Positions 43,994-55,349 of a stretch of DNA of 64,000 nt are shown here, piece after piece. A program made the translations under genes and the position numbers. The stretch is taken from positions 36,523,426 to 36,587,425 of the forward strand of contig OX392534.1 in the NCBI GenBank assembly GCA_947623455.1. The letters are read 5' to 3'. Source of the DNA: Mimachlamys varia (Eukaryota; Mollusca; Bivalvia; Pectinida; Pectinidae). Below the pieces are notes generated by a model. That model was not told the origin of the DNA. It worked only from the letters and a program-made list of their open reading frames with translations, and ran no database searches. How positions within the stretch are numbered: position 1 is the stretch's first letter; every line of letters starts with the position of its first letter.

Positions 43994-44770
43994 TTAAGAT
44001 AACCCAAAAAAACTGAGGAACCAACGCACCTGGATGTGAGACCTGCCGATGAAGGTCAGGGACATATCCCTGGCTTTCTCGAACTTCTCTAGTGGTGAAA
44101 GGGCGATACCCTGAACCGTATTGCAACAGTTCCCCAGGAAGATGAAATCCTGAGTAGGGGAAACCTCCGACTTTTCTCTGGACGGAATGAAGCCGACTCT
44201 GAGCAAAAGTTTCAGGACCAGACGGGCATCCTGCACCAAAGATTCCCTCACAAGGTGGAGTATGAGAGAATCGTCGAAATAGATGTGCACATTTATTCCC
44301 CTAGAGAGCAGGAATCCCAAGACTTCCTGCAGCAGCTTGGTAAAAACCAAAGGAGAAGTCGTGAGCCCGAATGGCATTGCCCGGAACTGGAAGACCTTTC
44401 CATTGGATGTGAACCGAATATACTTCCGTGCCGACTTCCTGATGGGGATGTGGAAGTAAGCATCCTTCAGATCTACTGAAGTTGCTCACATTCCGTCTCT
44501 CTCGGAGGTAATGATGCCCCGAGGAGTCTCCATCTTGAAGTGAGGAGAATCTACGTGCCTGTTAAAGGCACTTAAATCGATGATTGGACGCCACGCCCCG
44601 GACTTCTTCCTCACCAGAAACATTCTGGAGTAGAAGCTGGGGGTGTATCCCACCACTGACAGCTCCTCAACCGTGCCTCTGACTAGCATGGTCCTTGCTT
44701 CGTCCTGGAGAGCAAGAGCCTTTTTTCCAATCCCCCGTTGAGGAAAGAAAATTGGCTCTGTCAACAAGGG
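43994..44770 (-). pseudogene. Reverse transcriptase of DIRS-like element (stop-interrupted)
   Basis: YSRMFLVRKKSGAWRPIIDL, then a TGA stop before TSVDLKDAYFHIPI at about 44487, then MPFGLTTSPLVFTKLLQ and the catalytic box VHIYFDDSLI. The YFDD core is kept, but the in-frame stop and lack of connection to the downstream RNase H frame show inactivation. Confidence 0.9.
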
Positions 44771-45033
44771 GGATTCCGTAAGAGAGGGATACCTAATCCC
44801 TCAAAGACCACAGACAATGCCCATGCGTCCTCCGTGATTTACTTCTATTCTAGAAGGAAAAAAGGAGACGCTCTCCCACAGGAAGATCTGGTCGAGGAAG
44901 ATTGAGCCCTTGCCAGGCAAGCGAATCATCTGCTGACCCTTAGACTGCGGGAGAAGGACAAGAGTTTGAGCCGAGAGGACTACACTCCTCTCGGCCAAGT
45001 CCGTCGTCTGCGCTCAAGGAGGGAAGAAGGGAG

Positions 45034-47556
45034 TCAGGAACCCTTCTTCTTGCCCCCAGAAGGGTTTTTGCCCTTCTTACCTTTCCCCTTGCTGCCCTTG
45101 AAGGGAGGCTTAGGCTTAGATTGAGCATGTACCTGCGAAACCGAAGTCTTAGCCTTCTTCTTGGGAAGCGCTGACCCCTGCGAGGTGCTGGCTCTCTCAG
45201 TCTGAATCCTCTTCACCGAAGTGCAGAGGCGACAAAGTCCTCCTTCAAACCCTTCTATACAGAAGGAAGGGGCCCTCCGAAAAGAAGGGGGCAGTCAACA
45301 GAAGGGAACGATAAGGTTCATCGACCGGGCGATTTTCAAACTGAAAAACGCCTAGCCAACACGAGGTTAACGAGCGAGGACACCCGTAAGGTGGCCAAAG
45401 CTCGCAAAGCCCCGTTCAGAGCAGAGGTAAGTTTGTCCTGATTGTCAGCCTTTTCTGTCTCTAATGTCCGACCCTCAGGCAAATCGGACACCCTATATAG
45501 ACATACTCTAAAGTAGTCTATATAAGACAGAATTTGGATGAAAAGCCGCAGCAGTCGTTCCATCTTGTGATGTTCCATGGAACCGAACACCACCTGATCC
45601 ACCAATTTACCGGGCCAGGCAGCAAGCTCTCTCGACTCCAGTTTGACTGATTGAGGGGCAAGCAAACCCTCATGTGTGGCAGAGTCAGTGGCACGAACCT
45701 CTGACAAATTGCTGACACACAGCTGCAACCCAGTAAACCCAGGCGCGCGAGTTGCAGAAGCATTCTTCCCCAGAACTCGGGCCTGGATGGTGAACAGTGC
45801 TGAAGACACGATTGTACCTTCGGGCAGAGATCAATCCGCCTGAGCGGATGCCCAAGGAGCCACTAGCGATCCCAAAAGGGTAGTGGACTCAGGAACAGAG
45901 GACGCAGTGGGTGGTGGGCATACCTCCTCTCCGAGAATCCGGAAAACATGGGTCCTAAGACCTCGCATCCTGGAAAGAACCTGTTGGGCCTTAACCTCAA
46001 CAGCCTCGGAGTCACCCTCCCAAGTGTATCTTCCTCAGAGGCCGGAACCTCAGGAAGATCGTCCTAAGACGACTCAGACCGACTAGCGTCAAATGTCAGA
46101 GCACCCAGGGGAGAGACGAACAACGTCCTCATCTTCTGCCATACCCACGCCCTCGCACTCCATATCCTCCACTCCGTCACCAACGACAGTGGAGACCGGT
46201 AGGGTCGGCCAATGGAGCCAGCTCGAGAGCAAGCTCTAGCAGGGGCTCCACAAAACGGAACTTCAGCGCAGAGCGCGTAACCACCGTGGCCGTGGGCTTA
46301 GGCTTAGAAGCCACAGCCCTACCCTAGGCACCAGAGACGGTAGGGACTGCCCTGGAGGCAGAAATCCTGAAGGTCCGGCAAACCTAACTAGGACCGGCCA
46401 TAACGGCCCCCGAAGCAGCAGAACGTTTGTTTTGGGGGGGGGGGGGGGGCACAATGTTACTGCTGCTAACCCGTCTCCGCGAGGGAAGACCAAGCCCCAT
46501 GAATTCCAAAAAGGAAAACGCATGGGGTCAAACCCATATCCCGGAGGGAAAGGGGCAGGTCCCGTGGGATGGGACTGACCCCAGAACTGGCCAAACTGGC
46601 CTGCCTGAGCCTGAGGCTGGCCATCCTGCCCGAAAGGCGAGGGTGGACCACCACTCCCTCCAAGCGGAAACCCGGACATGTATGGGCCCAGCCCATAACT
46701 GCCGGAATATTGTTGGAACCCATAACCAGTCGCAGGCTGGTTAGGGTGGCTAAGGGATGGATGACCGCAGGCACCCTTATAACCATAAGCCCTGGGAAAT
46801 CGGCGGCCGAAAACCATCCGACTGCCAGCAAACCCAAACCCGGAGGGATTAACCACCGGGTTCCCTGGCAAAAGTGGACCAGGCCTAATAGGACCGGGAC
46901 CAAGCATTTGACCGGGAGGGAAAGCCATACCAGCATAGACGCTGGAATTAGTGAGCTGCGCATCACTAATCCCAGAGGATACGGAAAATCCCGAAAGAAA
47001 GTGTGTACCACTAGGACATGAACCCGAAGGAACAGGACCAGCATCAATGCCGTCCCCACCAACAATACCACTATGAATGCCGGGATCATTGACAGAGTCA
47101 ATGACCGGCGACCGGTAGTCCCTACCCGGAGGCAAGCTCGGACGCTTATGGGCATTCCCGGTCAATTCGACCCTTGGCCGTGCCAAACCAGGGTCTGGCT
47201 GCCCAACCACAGCTCCAGGAGGCTCCTGGAAAGGAAAAGCCACCCCTGTTCACAAGAGGAACTCGCCGAGATGAGACCCCCTGAAACAGGAACAGAGACA
47301 AACTACTTAAATCCGAAGATACAGTAGGACTCTTACCTTTCTGTTTTCCCCGCTTCCCGGCAGCCTTCTTACGGGAAGCACCCGGGTGCTTCAAAACATG
47401 GAAGACCTTGTCCTGAGAAGACACCTGTGAACAGAGTTCACATGGAGAATCCTCAGAACTGGGGTGACAAAGTGGACGAGCATCATGGAGATCGTTTTCT
47501 GTACAGAAATGCGAGCACCCATATGCTGACGCCCGTCGCTGACTCAAAAGAGACAT
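45034..47556 (-). pseudogene. gag-like region of DIRS-like element (broken)
   Basis: The N-terminal frame (47146-47556) has a Cys/His cluster (YGCSHFCTENDLHDARPLC, HPSS, CELC) resembling the zinc-binding start of DIRS gag. The next frame (46263-47243) is a Gly/Pro/Phe-rich stretch; a G/C homopolymer at about 46434-46449 lies within it and may shift the frame. The third (45336-45809: GLQLCVSNLSEVRATDSATH, ELAAWPGKLVDQVV) and a Lys-rich tail (45034-45216: LPKKKAKTSV, KGKGKKGKN) complete a nucleic-acid-binding protein. At least three breaks. Confidence 0.75.
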
Positions 47557-47987
47557 GCTTCCAAACGCCGTTCACAACCAAACGGCAAAATTATACAAGT
47601 ATAAATAAAATGAAGCAAATACAAACTACAACAGTAGAATGAATAAAAACAGAAATGAACAGTAATGTTGGAGATAATCATTAACAATATTCACAACAAC
47701 ACTGAAATAAATTAAGGACAGCTAATTACAAGCCGCCAACAAATGAGGACAGAAAATGGCACACCACCTGGGACACATGGCGAAGACAAGTGGAGTACAC
47801 AAATTCAACCTAAACAGCACAAAAATAACTTTTCAACAATGAAACAAGTTAACAATAAGGGCAGATGGGTTTAACAGCGCAAACTGTGAAATTTCAGCCA
47901 CAAATTCAAACCACAACGTCAAAATAGACGTTTTCCAAATGGAGCATGCAGCAGAGATGTCTACACAGCAGGAGCCATAAAAGGAAG

Positions 47988-48100
47988 AGGAAGGGAGATC
48001 ACTCTATGGCTCTGTCATAGTTGGGGGAAGGCGGGAGATTTGAATCTTTTGTTTTGGGCTACAAAGATGGGTGTAGGTACTATATATTGCATACTAAAGT
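47988..48100. repeat. DIRS-like element, right inverted terminal repeat
   Basis: GGAAGGGAGATCACTCTATG ... TATATTGCATACTAAAGT; inverse of 41649-41762. Confidence 0.95.
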
Positions 48101-48154
48101 CACACCCTTACATACTCATTCTTGCACATACAATTTTACAACATGAATACATAC

Positions 48155-48265
48155 ATAAACACACACACACACAAACAAAACACACAATGAGTTGGGGAGA
48201 GCGAGAGAGAGAGGGAGAGAAAAGGAGGGAGAGAATAAAAGAGGGAAAGAGAGAACAGGGGAGAA
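48155..48265. repeat. (CA)n and (GA)n microsatellites
   Basis: ACACACACACACAC near 48160, then GAGAGCGAGAGAGAGAGGGA and related purine-rich sequence to about 48265. It lies between the two retroelements and may be the 3' tail of the LINE. Confidence 0.85.
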
Positions 48266-48289
48266 AGTAGAAAAAAAGTGAGTTGAATA

Positions 48290-51215
48290 TCAACAACTTT
48301 CAATCATTATGCTATTATCAAGGAAAAGGTAACGGAGAAGGAAGACAGAAGAAGGGAAGTAACCCATGGTATGATCAGTATAATGGGTTTGTATGTTTTT
48401 AACAAGTGCATTAATATTCAAAGAACTGTGTAAACATCGTGTTTTGTATTTGTGGTGTTTAACTATTAAAATAATTTCATTGTCAACTCTAAAACTGGGG
48501 CTATTTCTATTTGTTAGTCCAAACAAAAAGAATTGTTTGTTAGCAGAAAATGGTATAAACAATGCATCGGTAAGTGTCTCTAAAACTTGCAGAAGATTTT
48601 GGACCTTCCTAAAGAAGATGAGTTATTGTTTCTCTTTCACAATTACATAATTTACATAACGGACTAGTAACTAATTTTGCTTTAAAAAGTCTGGAATTAG
48701 TAGTAAAAATGTGATGAGATATTCTTTATTGAAGCCACTGAAGTTTAGTATTATCTGTTATCTGGAATGGCATTTTGTAATAAATTGACCAGTCTTTCTT
48801 AGTAAGTTCAAACTGTTCCCCCCACTTGGCTATACCAGTTGGCTCTCTTAGACTTTGATTCAAAATATGATAAAAATCTTTTGATCCTTTGAAATGTTTT
48901 AAAAATATCTGTATATGTAAAGGAATAATTAGTCGCACTATGGTAGTCTCTAAAGTCTGTTGATGTGATATGAAACTTTTTATTGAAGATATTATCCCTT
49001 GGTATTTAAGAAAATTGGTTGTCACATTATATGCCTGCAAAAACTCTTCAAAAATGAGTAAAATATCAAAGTTATCATCCTTAAGCAAGTCAGCTATAGT
49101 CTTTACTCCTTTTGTATACCATTGTTTGTAAAACTAGATTTACCTGATATAGTAATATCTTTATTGAACCGGAGAGGTATTTCTAACACTGACTTTCTCC
49201 TTCTATTAGTCATTTCTTTTGAAATATGTAATTTATACCAGAATTTAAAAACATCTTTCCAAAATGAATTATTACATATGCTTTGACATTTTTGTACATA
49301 CTCACCTCCAATGTTAAATAAAATATCTGTGTCTACCAAAGTCTTTAATATTGATAACCATTTTCCGGATGCGTGATACAGTCTTCTCACCCAACTCAAC
49401 TTAAGTGTACCTGCAAAAGCCCTTATATTGACCATCATATTAAACGTCTTCTCATCTGGATTTGGTAAATCTATAAAAAGGTGATTAAATTGTAAGATAA
49501 ATAAATATTTAATTATGTGTATTTTCCCTATTGGTGTTAAGTTTCTTCTTTTCCATGTGTTTACAAGAGGTTTTAGTTTCACTATCTTCTTGTCATAATT
49601 CAGTTTAGGCATAGCATGTAGGTTTACATGAATTCTACCCCTCGAAGAATAAATCTTTCCCGTCCCCACTGCAAATTCAGGTCTGGCATAAATGTTTCTT
49701 GACTATAATTTTTCAGACAGTGTCTTGGATTATTCCCTTTTGGTATACAAGTGAGTATATCTTGTTTCTGAGTAACGGATAATTCTCCCTGTAAAAACCC
49801 ATGATTTAAAGACCTAACTACAAAATGTCCTTTTTGATTCCAAAAACAAAACATTAAAAATTCCACCGTAAAACCATCAGAACCTGGGCTTTTGTTGTTT
49901 TTCATATTCTTAAGAAAATTACTAGCTTCGTCAAGTGTGATTAGTCTTTCTAAATTTTGGGCTTCTGTAACAGTAAGTTTGGGAATGTCGAAATGGAGAT
50001 AATCCTCTAGATAAATATCTGTTATATTTTCATTTTCTTCATACAGGTTTTCATAAAAAGACTTAACTCTTTCTAGTATTTCTTCTTGCTTTGTTAAAAT
50101 GGACCCGTCTTCTGTCTGAATTGTGGGGAGTATTTTAGACGTAAAATTTCTATTTTCCAAACCAAAAAAATAACATGTCGGTTTTTCTCCTTCCTCTATC
50201 CACTGCGCTCTTGATCTCACTATGCTACCTTTCATTCTTAATATTCTAATTTGTTGCAATTCCTTTTTCTTAGATTCTATTTCGTCTAAATTCAAGTTGT
50301 CTACATTTTCCAAGTTCTGTATAATATTCTTTAGTTCACTTTCCCTCATATTTCTTTGGGTTTTTTTTCTGTAAGAAGAATGTGATATACTCTTACCTCT
50401 GATATTTATTAAAAGGACTTCTAAAAATAACTGATCATTAATAATAAACTGCAAATCTGCATCTAATATTTGATCAATGTAATCTTTATCATATACAGGT
50501 AAAGAATACTGTGATTTTGTCTCTAAGATGACTTTTTTTTTTACTAAATCTATATATTTTAAATCATAAAGTAACGAGTTGTTAAATTTCCATAAGCCTT
50601 TACCTTTTTTGAATTTGTTGAACTGAAGAGAAATTTTAGGAAAAGAATGGTCAGACCTATTTCCGGGTTCTATAGAAGCACCTTTAACACTAGATAACAG
50701 AATATCAGAGGTAAGAAAGAAATCTAGCCTTAACTGCTTAAATGGATTTTTTTCCCTCCAAGTATGTCTTCTTTGGTTCGGAAAATAGTGTCTATATATG
50801 TCAATAAGGTTTTCCTGGTCTATTATTTCTAAAAAGTTTTTCTCGTGAATGGGGATTATGAGTCCTTTTATAAGTACTATCATAGTCAATATCTGGGTCA
50901 AGAACTAGATTAAAATCTCCACATACTACTGTTCTGTCATTACCAAATGACTCTATAGTTTCCTTAACATTATAAAAAAATACTGGATCATCAGAGTTTG
51001 GCCCATAAAGTGTAATTAAGGTGAGTTTAACTGACTCAATATCAACTTCAATAGCAAAAAAATTACCATTTTGATCTTTTTTTTTCTTTCGTTACATTAA
51101 ATTCAAAATTGTTATTGAAAAGTATGGCTACATCGTTAGATTATGACTTAAAAGAACTAAAAAAACTCTCATAGCCCCATTCATTCCTGATCATATTTTC
51201 ATGTTCCGCAAGGAG
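48290..51215 (-). mobile_element. LINE (Tx1/L1-like), 5'-truncated and internally deleted
   Basis: 5' to 3' on the minus strand: the end of an APE endonuclease (about 50700-51215; LTLITLYGPNSDDP, VVCGDFNLVLDPDIDYD, NRSDHSFPKISL), a linker, the start of RT (NKSPGSDGFTVEFLMFCFWN, VTQKQDILTCIPKGNNPR), then an abrupt join at about 49710 to post-RT sequence (LNLQWGRERFILRGVEF, KRRNLTPIGKIHIIKYLF), and the C-terminus (LTKKDWSIYYKMPFQIT, NKQFFLFGLTNR). The catalytic palm with its YADD-type box is missing. Frameshifts near 49640 and 49095, stops in the endonuclease. It cannot transpose. Confidence 0.88.
49624..50901 (-). pseudogene. LINE ORF2 central fragment
   Basis: A 425-codon open frame with endonuclease end, linker and RT start. 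It ends in GVEFM after the internal deletion junction LKN/YSQETFMPDL. The next fragments (49103-49669 and 48726-49088) continue the protein in other frames. Confidence 0.85.
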
Positions 51216-51665
51216 TCAGTATTCTGGTTCCAGCTACATTTGAATAAGGACGTGTCGTTTACAATATTGGATGAAGCTAAACACGACGGGTGTTCTCCAA
51301 CGTTGTAGAGTAGAACGGCTCACGGTAATATTTTCTCCGAGTTTCGGAATACAACGTGGAAATTATGAAAGCGCTTACGTTGTTTTCTGAAATCCTGCAA
51401 ATTATCTAATGATAGATGATGAATCAGGTGTTCTAACATCTGTATCTTGCGGAGAACTTCTCATCTTTATCAAATTTGTTATTAAAATGGATTTGCTGTT
51501 TGCAAATATTTTCTAAAATGCATAAAATCATCCGATGATAGATGTTGATTCGGGTGTTTAAATTTCTGCATTCTGACCAAAGCCCCTCAGCTTTATGCAA
51601 TTTGTTATTTCAATTGGGTAGATGGGACGCTATAGAGACTCTCCTGAAAGTTGATCTTCGTCTGA

Positions 51666-53222
51666 TTAAATAGTATTCGTTTGTAATGTATTGATATTTG
51701 GTTTGCTGGAGGTAGTTTTCTGCCTGTTCGTAAAAGTGTCTTTGTAAAATTGATATACACGATTATTACAAAAAAAGCAAACCGTCATAAAAAAGCCTTG
51801 CAGACTAGATATGTTTTCAAAAACTATAAAAAGAATTTCAGATTGTACAAATATGGCAATTATTCCAATGATCCAACTAAAACCCATCAATGATGTTATT
51901 TTGATCAACACAAACATTGTTGACTTGTTAGAGTCAGTGCTGTTAGACAAAGAGGTTTTGTTGATATAGTGAATGATGGAAATAAACAATATGATATTTC
52001 CGAAAAGAAACAGCGATATAGGAATGACAAACGCTACAAGTAAAACATGCACATGTGAAATAAAACAAATATCTCCGCCGTACCATGGTTCCGTTGGTGA
52101 CAAAAGCAAATTCAAAATTTTTGTACATACAACTGTAAAAATATTCAATGTGAAGCCAACTAAACCATACCTAACCGTCACAGATTTCCTATCCGATCTG
52201 CTTAAAGTGGTTAAGGTTCTGATTTCGGAATTCAAACGGAAAGAACAAAGAAACATGAACGTAAATGTACCAACCCATGTAAAATGGTGCAGCATACCAA
52301 TCCATTCACATAGCCCGCTCGTAAGTGTAATATGAGACACCAAGAAGAAGATGGTATTAGCAAACAGCATATACACCATTAGGAGAAACATCAGCTCTAA
52401 CTTCCCCTTCCGAATAAACGGAATAATACAATATTGTATGAGGGAACAGATCAACGATATGATTGAGATACAAATACATATCGTATTGACGACATATCTG
52501 TAGAAAGATTTGCTGACAGTTTTCCCACTTTTAATTTGGTACTTTGACAAAAATGTGCTTACGCAAATAAAATGGCTGCCAATTCTGGAAAACACATCAT
52601 TCAGTTCGATAGGAGTGCCATTCAATCTGAAGTTCTGTTGATACAGTGTCCCATTTAATGAGCTGTTGTTGATATCACTGATGTTCGAATAATCCCGATT
52701 GAGGTGTACTTTCACTGCAGGACACGGCAGTTCACTATTTTGTAGAAACAAGTTATCAACATATCGCGGATTTCTGATTGAAATGTTGCACGCACACAAA
52801 CTGTTCATGACGTCATCAATATGTTTATAGTAAATACCCTGTGATAAGTTTCGTTGATAATTTGTTGCAAATTTGGTAACCAGAACCTTTATGAATTCCA
52901 AAGTAACATTGTTGCCGGTCATGTCCGTAATCGAATATTTGACTTGAATCAAAGAGCAAGGTTCCAGAGAGGTCACGTGATATCCCGGAACAACAGTGGT
53001 CCCAATCCTGTTAAATAATCTGGCATGGGATAACATACCGTTTTTTAATTTGTCCATCAATTGTTGTATTATACTTTTAATGATTGTGTCCGGCGTATTT
53101 ACAACTTTGTTTGCTTCAAATAAGAGATCCAACATAAATCCTGTGGTTTTGTATTTGACGTCAACACATCTACCATTTGCTGGTTTCATGTTTGCAGGGC
53201 AGTAGAGGGGCTGACAGCCAAT
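51666..53222 (-). CDS. Receptor gene C, exon 2: stalk and 7TM domain
   Basis: Same structure as gene A exon 2: acceptor ATATCAG/ATTGGC at 53222, 518 codons to TAA, phase 0. Stalk CQPLYCPANMKPANGRC; seven membrane segments at the same residue positions as in gene A of the 848-residue product; LCEW and DICFI cysteines kept; TM7 reads SLQGFFMTVCFFCNNRVYQ. Compared with A the changes are scattered substitutions without any indel, so both copies look functional. Class-B/adhesion-type GPCR, plasma membrane; ligand and G protein unknown. Confidence 0.9.
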   Translation of the reverse strand: MGCQPLYCPANMKPANGRCVDVKYKTTGFMLDLLFEANKVVNTPDTIIKSIIQQLMDKLKNGMLSHARLFNRIGTTVVPGYHVTSLEPCSLIQVKYSITDMTGNNVTLEFIKVLVTKFATNYQRNLSQGIYYKHIDDVMNSLCACNISIRNPRYVDNLFLQNSELPCPAVKVHLNRDYSNISDINNSSLNGTLYQQNFRLNGTPIELNDVFSRIGSHFICVSTFLSKYQIKSGKTVSKSFYRYVVNTICICISIISLICSLIQYCIIPFIRKGKLELMFLLMVYMLFANTIFFLVSHITLTSGLCEWIGMLHHFTWVGTFTFMFLCSFRLNSEIRTLTTLSRSDRKSVTVRYGLVGFTLNIFTVVCTKILNLLLSPTEPWYGGDICFISHVHVLLVAFVIPISLFLFGNIILFISIIHYINKTSLSNSTDSNKSTMFVLIKITSLMGFSWIIGIIAIFVQSEILFIVFENISSLQGFFMTVCFFCNNRVYQFYKDTFTNRQKTTSSKPNINTLQTNTI

Positions 53223-53489
53223 CTGATATAGAGAAAATAAACGTTTGACATTAGCAATAGCGAGCAACAAGAAGTGTGAGTAATAAAAAAATGATTGACT
53301 AGCATTTGTAGGAAAAAAAACGTTAAAGTAAAAAGGATACAATTGTTTTGAATATCCTCGGTAATATTAAAATGTTACCACAGGTCTTTTTAACAGTGTC
53401 AAAACTCATTTCGGCAGTAAAGTTATGGCCAAAAATTGAGACTGATAGCTAGAAAACTATTTGTATATAACATTACGCTTTGGCAAATC

Positions 53490-53765
53490 GACTCAAACAA
53501 CTTAGTGTTTCACACAAAATGTAAATATTGACCTTACCGGAGATGTTTTCCCGTCTAAATGCAGTGCCCCTAAGGGATACATGTTAGTAATTGTTGACAT
53601 ATTTCGCATTGAATACAATCTATGGCTGTTTCAACTCACACAAATATACTCTTTAGGTAAATTTTGATGTGGTGACGGATTGATATGAGGTCAATTGTAA
53701 GTATTATCCTGTAAAGCTTAGTAATAATATATATAGTAAATTAATTAGTTATGTGAGTCTTTCAA
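53490..53765. mobile_element. MITE copy, TTGTA family, diverged
   Basis: Ends CGACTCAAACAACTTAGTG and TTAGTTATGTGAGTCTTT; internal GTTGACATATTTCGCATTGA and GACGGATTGATATGAGGTCA match 12767-13225 with a large internal deletion. Confidence 0.7.
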
Positions 53766-53893
53766 GGGAAATAGCTAAGTGTTGAATAATCTTGATCTCT
53801 CAAAATGTTTCTTCATTCAAGACTTTTTTTTTCAAAGACAGCCACTTTTGGGTCTTAGCCCATTTTTAAAAGTTTGTCTATATTGTATATTTA

Positions 53894-54036
53894 GGGGATA
53901 GTACGTTGTTTGAGTGGCTATACTGGCGATTAGAACATGAAATTTGGTTTGAACTCGAGACCGATAGGTCGAAAGTTTAAACCAAATATCATGTTCTGAT
54001 CGCCAGTATAGACACGAAAAATAACGTACTATCCCC
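53894..54036. repeat. Hairpin-forming palindromic MITE-like repeat
   Basis: GGGGATAGTACGTT and its complement bound a foldback. The arms continue through CTATACTGGCGATTAGAACA and AATTTGGTTTGAACT around a CTCGAGACCGATAGG loop. Confidence 0.85.
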
Positions 54037-54159
54037 ATTCATACACTCATTGACAAATTTAATACGCTAATTTGTTTATATACATTGTATTTCCTTGCTA
54101 CAAGTACGTAGTAAAGTACTCTGTGACCTGACTGGTGACGTGTCTTTTTATAGCCAACT

Positions 54160-54833
54160 GACCAATCAGACGGAAGCTTTCAAAAGTCGGTCATTTAGCC
54201 ACGCCTATACATGTACTGGCGACCGCTTGGTTTGGATGTTGACGAGGCGGAATATTTGGATTTAGTATTTTCAAGATCTGGAAAAACTTTGTGCAGATGC
54301 ACACGACACAGTCACAGTGATAGAGATGCCTACACATGGATGGAATTAACGTTTCATGAATAAATGAAGGTAAGAAGATGATATGATTATGATCAAAACT
54401 TCAATTTTTTTCCGAAAATTATACTTAACAGAATATTTTTGAACAGTGAATGTTACCATTTTAGGCTCTATAAATACACTGCGTTAGCATACCCACAGAC
54501 GTAAAAGTATAGCATGATTTTAGCCCAATAAATTGTACGCAATTTTTAAAGCATGCGTTTGCATATAAGACCATATAGTTATTTAATATGATAAATGTGT
54601 TCATTTCAAGAGTTGTTGTTAGCTGGCTTTGCATGAAATGGTGCTGCCAAATTGTATTTTCATATATAGCTTCCTAAGGTTTTATAATAAGCCTTAATAT
54701 TTTTTTTAATTTCTTTTCATTTTTATTAAAGATTTGATTGTCTCTTCATAATTGCTATACCATTCACAACAAGACTATGAACAGCAAGTACATAATCAGG
54801 ACCGCAGAATAAAGGAGTACACTAGTTGCACAG
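54160..54833 (+). promoter_or_regulatory. Possible promoter and non-coding exons within gene C intron
   Basis: A CCAAT box (ACTGACCAATCAG, about 54158-54170), a TATAG-like element and CCACGCC are followed by a donor AAG/GTAAGA at 54370 and by a small exon-like unit (acceptor TTTTTATTAAAG, 54732-54833, donor CAG/GTGAGG). No long ORF. It may be a non-coding transcript or part of a mobile element. Weak. Confidence 0.2.
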
Positions 54834-54964
54834 GTGAGGTTCTATATGTATAAGTATGTGTCACCTATAAGTTTTTGCTAAATCCAACTTGAATTCCAAT
54901 TTTTCTGTACACTGTAGATATTTCTTTATTCCTGTCATTATATATATCCTTGGTTAGTTTTTAA

Positions 54965-55349
54965 AGGCCCAATATACGTAACTTCAGGGAAAATTTCGTG
55001 ATTCTGAAAAATTCTGGAAAAAAATCCAGCCGATAACCATGCAAAAATAAGCCTAAAACGAAGTAAACCTGAGCGGTAACTAACAAGAAACTCTGGACAA
55101 AAAAATCCAAAAAATTGAAAATAATTCAGGTGGGGCCCACTTCAACAACAAACCGAAGTTAGAAGACGGCTAGAAATGGACGCGTGTTTACAAATACCGT
55201 GTTTCAAATGCTGCTGTACCGGTAACCGCGAAAGAATTCATCTTATATATTGCTGATATCAGTTAATCTTAACTAAATCTATAAATATAATAAGTTATTA
55301 GGCTAGATTTTTGCATCAAGTTTTGCCGAAAGTTACGTATATTGGGCCT
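54965..55349. mobile_element. 385-bp MITE with TTAA target duplication (AGGCCC family)
   Basis: TTAA/AGGCCCAATATACGTAAC at the left and GTTACGTATATTGGGCCT/TTAA at the right; internal sequence aligns end to end with 18213-18598. Confidence 0.93.

Larger units (their letters stand above)
41598..48100 (-). mobile_element. DIRS-like tyrosine-recombinase retrotransposon (inactive)
   Basis: 6.5 kb, markedly GC-richer than the host. Inverted terminal repeats are at 41649-41762 and 47988-48100. The left end carries an extra extension (41598-41648). An internal complementary region at 41835-41926 pairs with both element edges, the DIRS hallmark. On the minus strand the order is gag-like, RT, RNase H, then tyrosine recombinase. 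All coding parts contain frameshifts or stops, so it is a dead copy. Confidence 0.9.

Noticed and set aside
46427..47021. Plus-strand open frames in the GC-rich region
   Set aside because: They are complements of the DIRS gag-like region; GC-rich sequence yields long random frames.
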